From Candidatus Aegiribacteria sp. (lineage in GTDB: Bacteria > Fermentibacterota > Fermentibacteria > Fermentibacterales > JCC-6): a stretch of 64,000 nucleotides of DNA. This document shows positions 59,265-64,000 of this stretch, piece after piece (position 1 is the stretch's first letter; the number at the start of each line of letters is the position of its first letter). Position numbers and translations under genes: made by a program. The DNA is taken from positions 1-64,000 of the forward strand of contig JAUVLV010000006.1 of the NCBI GenBank assembly GCA_030600545.1, given 5' to 3'. The notes under the pieces were generated by a model. The model did no database searches, was not told where the DNA came from, and saw only the letters and a list, made by a program, of their open reading frames with translations.

Positions 59265-60707
59265 TTAATCCAGGGTCTCAAGCACCGATACAAAGAACTT
59301 CCAGAAACGCTGAAGGGAAGAAATGCTGGCTCTTTCGCCGGGTATGTGAACATCCCTGATATCAGGACCCATGGATATCATATCCATTCCCCCCACTCTG
59401 TCACCTATAATGCCGCATTCCAGCCCGGCATGTATGGATTCGATTCGTGGTTCATTTCCCGAGACTTCCCTGTATATCTCAATAAGTTTTTCAAGCAGTT
59501 CGGATTTCGGATCAGGCATCCACCCGGGATACGAGCCACCTATGGTGAATGTGCATCCTGCCATCCGCGCAATAGCAGCGATTTTGTTTCCAAGAGCGAT
59601 TTTCGCGGTTGCCAGCGAACTTCTTGCGGATAGCTCAACAGCGAACTCATTATCATTCATGGAAACAATAGAAAGGTTGACCGAAGTTTCTACCAGTCCG
59701 TTTATCACGCCACTCATCTTTTCCACACCATGTGGAAGAACAAGGAGCAGTTCCGCAATCTTCAAACTGGTTGCATAATCTACAGGTTCAGCCTTAAGAG
59801 GTTCATGCTCCATCCGGACTTGAATTCCATCTTCGATACCCATGTATTCAAGTGCCAGCTCAACTGATACCTGATTCAGGTATTCAATTGCTGAATTAAG
59901 CTCTTCATGCGGGAAATGGACAAGAGCGGCTGCATTTCGCGGTATCGCGTTTCTCTTTGTACCTCCAGAGATGTCAGCTATGAGGCAGTTATAATTTACA
60001 CAGAGATCTCTGAGAATTCGTCCAAGAAAACGGATCGCGTTTCCACGGTTCTTGTCTATTTCCATTCCGGAATGACCGCCCTTCAGCCCGGCGATTTCAA
60101 GACGATAACAGTTTACAGATTCGGATCGTTCCAGAGGCATTTCCAGATGAAAATCCATTCCACCTGCACATCCTACCGTAAACATTCCCTCATCCTCCGA
60201 ATCAAGATTTATCAAACGCCTGAACTTCATCCACTCCGGGTCAAGGTTACCGGCTCCCGTCATTCCCCTTTCTTCATCTGTTGTAAAAAGACATTCCAGT
60301 GGAGGGTGGGAAATGTTTTTGGAATCCAGTACTGCAAGCATAATCGCAACACCGATCCCGTTATCCGCTCCAAGAGTAGTATCGGGAGATGTAACCCAGT
60401 CACCCTGGATGACCGGAACTATGGGATCTTTTGAATGATCATGGTTGCTTTCATCCGTTTTTTCCGGAACAATATCGACATGAGCCTGCAGGACAAGTCC
60501 GGGATGATCAGCTGCCATACCTGAACCTTCAGCACAGATAAGAACATTATTTTCACCATCCCGTTTGCATTCCAGATTCCTTTTCTCAGCGAATTCAACC
60601 AGAAAATCCGTAATTCTCTTCTCCTCACCTGACGGCCTGGGAATTCTGCTTATTTCCTCAAACCAGTACCAGACTTCTTTCGGCTCGATGTTCTCTAATA
60701 TTCTCAT
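59265..60707 (-). CDS. pepD: Cytosolic non-specific dipeptidase (M20, PepD)
   Basis: The 480-aa aminoacyl-histidine dipeptidase has VWYWFEEISRIPRPSGEEKRI at the start, LQAHVDIVPEK with the first zinc His/Asp, GADNGIGVAIMLAVL with the bridging Asp, and FTTDEERGMTGAGNL with the catalytic Glu pair. Later motifs include GGHSGMEIDKNRGNAIR. It hydrolyses dipeptides in the cytosol. It sits upstream of the DUF4954 gene in one direction with 6 bp between. Confidence 0.94.
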   Translation of the reverse strand: MRILENIEPKEVWYWFEEISRIPRPSGEEKRITDFLVEFAEKRNLECKRDGENNVLICAEGSGMAADHPGLVLQAHVDIVPEKTDESNHDHSKDPIVPVIQGDWVTSPDTTLGADNGIGVAIMLAVLDSKNISHPPLECLFTTDEERGMTGAGNLDPEWMKFRRLINLDSEDEGMFTVGCAGGMDFHLEMPLERSESVNCYRLEIAGLKGGHSGMEIDKNRGNAIRFLGRILRDLCVNYNCLIADISGGTKRNAIPRNAAALVHFPHEELNSAIEYLNQVSVELALEYMGIEDGIQVRMEHEPLKAEPVDYATSLKIAELLLVLPHGVEKMSGVINGLVETSVNLSIVSMNDNEFAVELSARSSLATAKIALGNKIAAIARMAGCTFTIGGSYPGWMPDPKSELLEKLIEIYREVSGNEPRIESIHAGLECGIIGDRVGGMDMISMGPDIRDVHIPGERASISSLQRFWKFFVSVLETLD

Positions 60708-60713
60708 CTATAC

Positions 60714-61448
60714 TTACCTTTCGTATCTCTCGAATTCATGATGTATACTTTCACCCGGACTTCTGAATGTGTTGAGGAAATATCCAAAGAAAATGTTTCC
60801 TGTGTCAATCGATGGCCCATCATCAAGCACCGATTGCAGATCAATGCCATTATCCTTCAGGAGTTTAGCCTCCTCAGAGAAGAATCTGTTACCTTCACTG
60901 CGGGCAAATTCAGGATGGAACTGCATGCTGAAAAGGTTCTTCTTTCTGTCAATGAAAGCCTGGATTTCTGTATGACCGTTCCTGGCTATTAACTCAGCCG
61001 TTTGGGGAATTGCAAGCACTCTGTCAAAATGTGATTGAAAAACTCTTGAAACGGGCGCGACTCCCGGTATTTCCAGTCCAGCGCCCGTCATTTCCACATC
61101 GATCCAGCCTGCTTCCAAACCATTGGGACAGCTGCCTACAGCTGAAGATCCCTGAAGGGCTCTGCAGATAAGCTGATGACCGTAACAAACACCCATCTGA
61201 GGAATACCCGCCTTAACACATTTTCTTACAATATGTTCCGCACCTTCAAGGAATTCCGCATCTGAACATATGGATAAGCTTGATCCGGTATGCATTACAT
61301 GTGAATACTCAAGGGGGTCGGGAAAACTTTCACCAGAATAGACATAAATCGATGTTGAATCACAGCCATCAGGAAACCATCTTCTGAAAAGAGGTGCCTC
61401 TGAACGATCGGATGAATAATCAAGTATCAGAACATTTTCAGGATTCAT
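60714..61448 (-). CDS. Class I glutamine amidotransferase
   Basis: The protein has about 244 aa from the ATG at 61448, which follows GAGGAAAAC. The longer frame would overlap the OsmC gene by 59 bp. The glutaminase triad is visible: MGVCYGHQLICRAL with the nucleophile Cys, and MQFHPEFARSEG with the His and Glu. It is a stand-alone GATase of the GuaA-like or gamma-glutamyl hydrolase-like group. The target is unknown. It is 6 bp from pepD. Confidence 0.85.
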   Translation of the reverse strand: MNPENVLILDYSSDRSEAPLFRRWFPDGCDSTSIYVYSGESFPDPLEYSHVMHTGSSLSICSDAEFLEGAEHIVRKCVKAGIPQMGVCYGHQLICRALQGSSAVGSCPNGLEAGWIDVEMTGAGLEIPGVAPVSRVFQSHFDRVLAIPQTAELIARNGHTEIQAFIDRKKNLFSMQFHPEFARSEGNRFFSEEAKLLKDNGIDLQSVLDDGPSIDTGNIFFGYFLNTFRSPGESIHHEFERYER

Positions 61449-61455
61449 GTTTTCC

Positions 61456-61872
61456 TCAGGATTTCCTGATGATGATATCGTAGCTGAGTTCCGCTTTTCC
61501 CCGAAGCATTTCACTTACACCGCAATATTTCTCCTGAGAAAGACTTACAGCCCGTTCGATTTTTTTGCGCGGCAGATCCTCACCTGTGAAAACGAACTCA
61601 ACTTTTATGTGTTTGAATATCTTAGGATGCTTTTCAGTAGTTTCAGCGCTGGCTTTTACAGTAAGTTCGTAATCCCTGACTTTCATTTTTTCCAGGATGG
61701 AAACTGCATCCATACCTGTGCAGCCAATAAGGGCTGCAAGTATAAGATTCTTGGGTCTCGGCCCTCGATTCTGGCCTCCGTGTTCAGCGGATCCGTCGAT
61801 TGTGAATGTGTGATTGTCCTGGCTTATCGAGAATTCAAGACCTCCCTGCCAGACAGCCGTACTACTTGGCAT
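61456..61872 (-). CDS. OsmC-family peroxiredoxin-like protein
   Basis: The 138-aa product has GGQNRGPRPKNLILAALIGCTGMDAVSIL with the first redox Cys (in ALIGCTGMD, about 50) and LSQEKYCGVSEML with the second (about 117). The two Cys are placed as in OsmC/Ohr hydroperoxide reductases. It belongs to the YhfA-like branch. The ATG start directly precedes MPSSTAVWQGG. Confidence 0.88.
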   Translation of the reverse strand: MPSSTAVWQGGLEFSISQDNHTFTIDGSAEHGGQNRGPRPKNLILAALIGCTGMDAVSILEKMKVRDYELTVKASAETTEKHPKIFKHIKVEFVFTGEDLPRKKIERAVSLSQEKYCGVSEMLRGKAELSYDIIIRKS

Positions 61873-62035
61873 TATACACTCCGTTTCTTCAGCATGAACA
61901 GTATCGAATTTTCAATATCATAATACAAATAAACAGGTGTAATGAATACGGCTGGTCAGCTTCATGCAGAACACAGGATAGGCTGAAAACTGAGTAATTG
62001 ATATAAGAAAACACAGCGGAAACAGTTGGGTTTAA

Positions 62036-62638
62036 TCAGGGGAAGCTGTTCAGTCCCATGAAATTCGTTACTTTCCACTGGTCATCATCTTTTACAAGAT
62101 TAGCTTCGTAGGGAAGCTGAACCCCCGATGCAGTACTGAATATCAGCGGAATGACAAGCTCGTCACCGTTGATCGAATATTCGCCTATCTGCATGTCATA
62201 TAGTGAATAACGGGCTTTCATAACGGGAAGCACGATTGTATTTTTTAAATAGTCAATTGATGACCAGTCATCTATTTCATCCGCAGTTGCCGTATAGCCT
62301 GCAGCGCTCAATCTGGACATCGTAGATTCTTCGTTGTCTTCTATACTCTCCTTTAGAATATCCAGCATTATGTCTATTTCATCCAGTCCATCTTCGGAGA
62401 TAAGCTGTGATATCATAAAGCTATCACCAGTTTTCAGAGCCTGCAAAAACTCCTGGAGCACAGATGACGGGTCATTAACTAAAGTATCAGCAGACACGTT
62501 TTCAACGGGGATGGGAACCTCTTCCGTGGTCTGAAGTGAATCCTGTGAGGAAGGGACATCCTCAATAGGTTGAGCGTAGACACTTGCAGCAAACATCACC
62601 ATCAATACGGTCAGAAATGTTATTTGTTTCAACAACAC
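62036..62638 (-). CDS. Small secreted protein of unknown function
   Basis: The 200-aa product has the signal peptide MLLKQITFLTVLMVMFAASVYA and an acidic linker (about 23-58). The folded domain has VLQEFLQALKTGDSFMISQLI at its start and QWKVTNFMGLNSFP at the end. This resembles NTF2-like/DUF4878-type lipoproteins in outline, but I cannot assign it. It stands alone between gaps of 163 and 187 bp that hold no gene. Confidence 0.65.
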   Translation of the reverse strand: MLLKQITFLTVLMVMFAASVYAQPIEDVPSSQDSLQTTEEVPIPVENVSADTLVNDPSSVLQEFLQALKTGDSFMISQLISEDGLDEIDIMLDILKESIEDNEESTMSRLSAAGYTATADEIDDWSSIDYLKNTIVLPVMKARYSLYDMQIGEYSINGDELVIPLIFSTASGVQLPYEANLVKDDDQWKVTNFMGLNSFP

Positions 62639-62825
62639 CCTCCTCAGATATCAAGAGACTCCAAACACATAAAATAAATAGTGAATAAAAGCAAGGAGAG
62701 CAAATCACACTTTTACTGCCTCTGCATACTGCCGGACTCATCATCTGCTACGCATTCCATAAGTCCAACAGGGACAATATGATTAAGCAATTCTACTGAT
62801 ACAAGGACAAAGCACTCCATTGCAC

Positions 62826-64000
62826 TTACTCAGAACCCCAAATGCCGAGCGTTTCGAGAACAATTCTGTAGGACAGCTCAAGTCCCTTCACAGCAACCCA
62901 TTCTTTTCTGGAGTGAAATAGCTCCCCTCCTGTGGGCAGATTAACAGTGGGTATTCCCATAAAAGACAATCTGGAGCCATCTGTACCACCGCGAATTGAG
63001 CTTTCCTCCGGTTCAAGCCCCGCTGCCTTTGTTCCCCTGAGAGCGAATTCCACCGCCCTTTTGTCCTCCCGAAGGATCTCTCCGGGATTTCTGTACTGTT
63101 CCGACAATTCCAGAGATATTTCCGCTCTCGGATATTTTACCTGAATCCATTTTTCAAGGCTCTTCATCGTTTCAATCCTTGATTCCATTCCTTCGGATGT
63201 AAAATCACGTAAAATCATCTTCAGATCTCCCTCAGAGGTAACAGATGATATGGAAAGCGGGTAATGATATCCCTCATCGCCCGAACTGTTTTCCGGCATT
63301 TCTTCGGAAACTATCGATCCTACAATATCAGCCAGAACCCTTACCGCGTTTACCATTATTCCCTTGGCACTTCCGGGATGTACTTCTCTTCCCTTCACAT
63401 TCCAGTTCGCAGACCAGGCATTAAAAGTCTGGATATCAACTTTTCCGACGGAACCTCCATCGATAGTATAGGCGAAATCGGCACCGAACCTCTCCGTGTC
63501 AAAATTATCCATACCCCTTCCCACTTCTTCATCGGTTGTAAAAGCAATCCTCAGCGGTGGTCTGGGTATTCCTCCGTCGCTTATCAGAGTTCGCAGTATT
63601 TTCATAATGATTGCAACGCCAGCCTTGTCATCGGCACCAAGAAGTGTTGTCCCGTCTGAAGTGATAATAGTATTTCCAACATATCTTAGCATATCAGTCG
63701 TATCGGATGGATCAATCACCACCCCATCGCAAAGCTCAATTGGATTTCCATCCCAGTTATGATGAAGAACGGGGTTCACGTTTTCACCCGGGGCTTCCGG
63801 TGAAGTGTCCACATGGGCAAGAAGGCCTATCACAGTATCTCCGTATCCGTCTCCGGGCAGTGAAGCATAGAGAGTGCCCTTCTCATCAAGTTCAATATCA
63901 TCCATCCCCAATTCCATGAGTTCGTCCTCAAGTACTCTCAGGAATTTAATCTGCCTGTCAGTAGATGGCGATGCCGAAGAGGACGAATCGGAAGCGGTAT
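62826..64000 (-). CDS. pepT: Peptidase T (tripeptidase, M20), 5' truncated by window edge
   Basis: The frame is open to the right edge, so the start codon lies outside. The visible 390 or so residues begin in the N-terminal (D)TASDSSSSASPST region, matching PepT. LLAHVDTSPEAPGENVNP holds the first zinc His/Asp. TLLGADDKAGVAIIMKIL holds the bridging Asp. IAFTTDEEVGRGMDNFD holds the catalytic Glu pair. TWNVKGREVHPGSAKGIMVNA-type sequence follows. RGGTDGSRLSFMGIPTVNLP and GGELFHSRKEWV complete the site. It releases N-terminal residues from tripeptides. Confidence 0.94.
   Translation of the reverse strand, partial: TASDSSSSASPSTDRQIKFLRVLEDELMELGMDDIELDEKGTLYASLPGDGYGDTVIGLLAHVDTSPEAPGENVNPVLHHNWDGNPIELCDGVVIDPSDTTDMLRYVGNTIITSDGTTLLGADDKAGVAIIMKILRTLISDGGIPRPPLRIAFTTDEEVGRGMDNFDTERFGADFAYTIDGGSVGKVDIQTFNAWSANWNVKGREVHPGSAKGIMVNAVRVLADIVGSIVSEEMPENSSGDEGYHYPLSISSVTSEGDLKMILRDFTSEGMESRIETMKSLEKWIQVKYPRAEISLELSEQYRNPGEILREDKRAVEFALRGTKAAGLEPEESSIRGGTDGSRLSFMGIPTVNLPTGGELFHSRKEWVAVKGLELSYRIVLETLGIWGSE

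Overview
The window is 64 kb of bacterial chromosome, complete genes apart from a cut C25 peptidase at the left edge and a cut peptidase T at the right. By eye GC is a little under 50 %. The diagnostic features are large secreted proteins ending in a YPNP...YDxSGR C-terminal sorting or FlgD-like domain (C25 peptidase, M14 carboxypeptidase, PQQ-type propeller), several lipoproteins, tandem lytic transglycosylases and an outer-membrane barrel. This fits a diderm of the FCB supergroup, most likely one of its candidate phyla (Fermentibacterota, Latescibacterota or WOR-3 type). That placement is inference from protein style, not from a marker tree.

Left block (1-9342, + strand): a C25 peptidase, a GAF-SpoIIE phosphatase, the operon rpsF-ssb-(second OB-fold protein)-rpsR-DUF2232-rplI-tsaD, then acpS-nnr-HD-domain gene under a clear sigma70-like promoter.

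Variable block (9343-18073): the most interesting part. Three attC-like recombination sites (10141-10222, 11648-11730, 13502-13581) delimit three complete mobile gene cassettes and the start of a fourth, with no integron integrase in the window. Cargo is an ORF6N protein, a secreted protein of unknown function, a secreted PQQ-type propeller with a sorting domain, and a GNAT acetyltransferase. A strong promoter inside a long inverted repeat lies upstream, in the position of an integron cassette promoter. An IS110-family element follows, with imperfect inverted repeats and about 480 bp of non-coding DNA downstream of its transposase. Next is an AbiEi/AbiEii toxin-antitoxin module flanked by a 152-bp direct repeat that duplicates the 3' end of the neighbouring GGDEF-HEAT gene.

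Middle block (18-40.7 kb, mostly - strand): GGDEF-HEAT protein, two CNNM/CBS membrane proteins, NHL-repeat protein, two lytic transglycosylases, purH, nadE, rnr, a degenerate histidine-kinase-like protein, pcm, rarA, a lipoprotein, apt, a LOG-like protein, two proline tRNAs around a COG2426 membrane protein, a MerR regulator, a DnaJ-TPR protein and an M14 carboxypeptidase.

Right block (40.8-64 kb): rpsT; a dtxR-feoA-feoB iron operon with a DtxR-like palindrome over its promoter; glgC; a DUF2089/membrane/SHOCT-like operon with its own palindromic operator; a methyltransferase that appears inserted at the 3' end of that operon; a degenerate YchF-like protein; a YihY membrane protein; glmM-glmS; tRNA-Thr; leuC-leuD with a barrel protein; an FAD oxidoreductase; a DUF4954 beta-helix protein; pepD; a glutamine amidotransferase; an OsmC protein; a small secreted protein; and pepT. 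Genes overlap by 4 bp very often (ATGA, TTGA, GTGA), so most runs are translationally coupled operons, and TTG and GTG starts are common.
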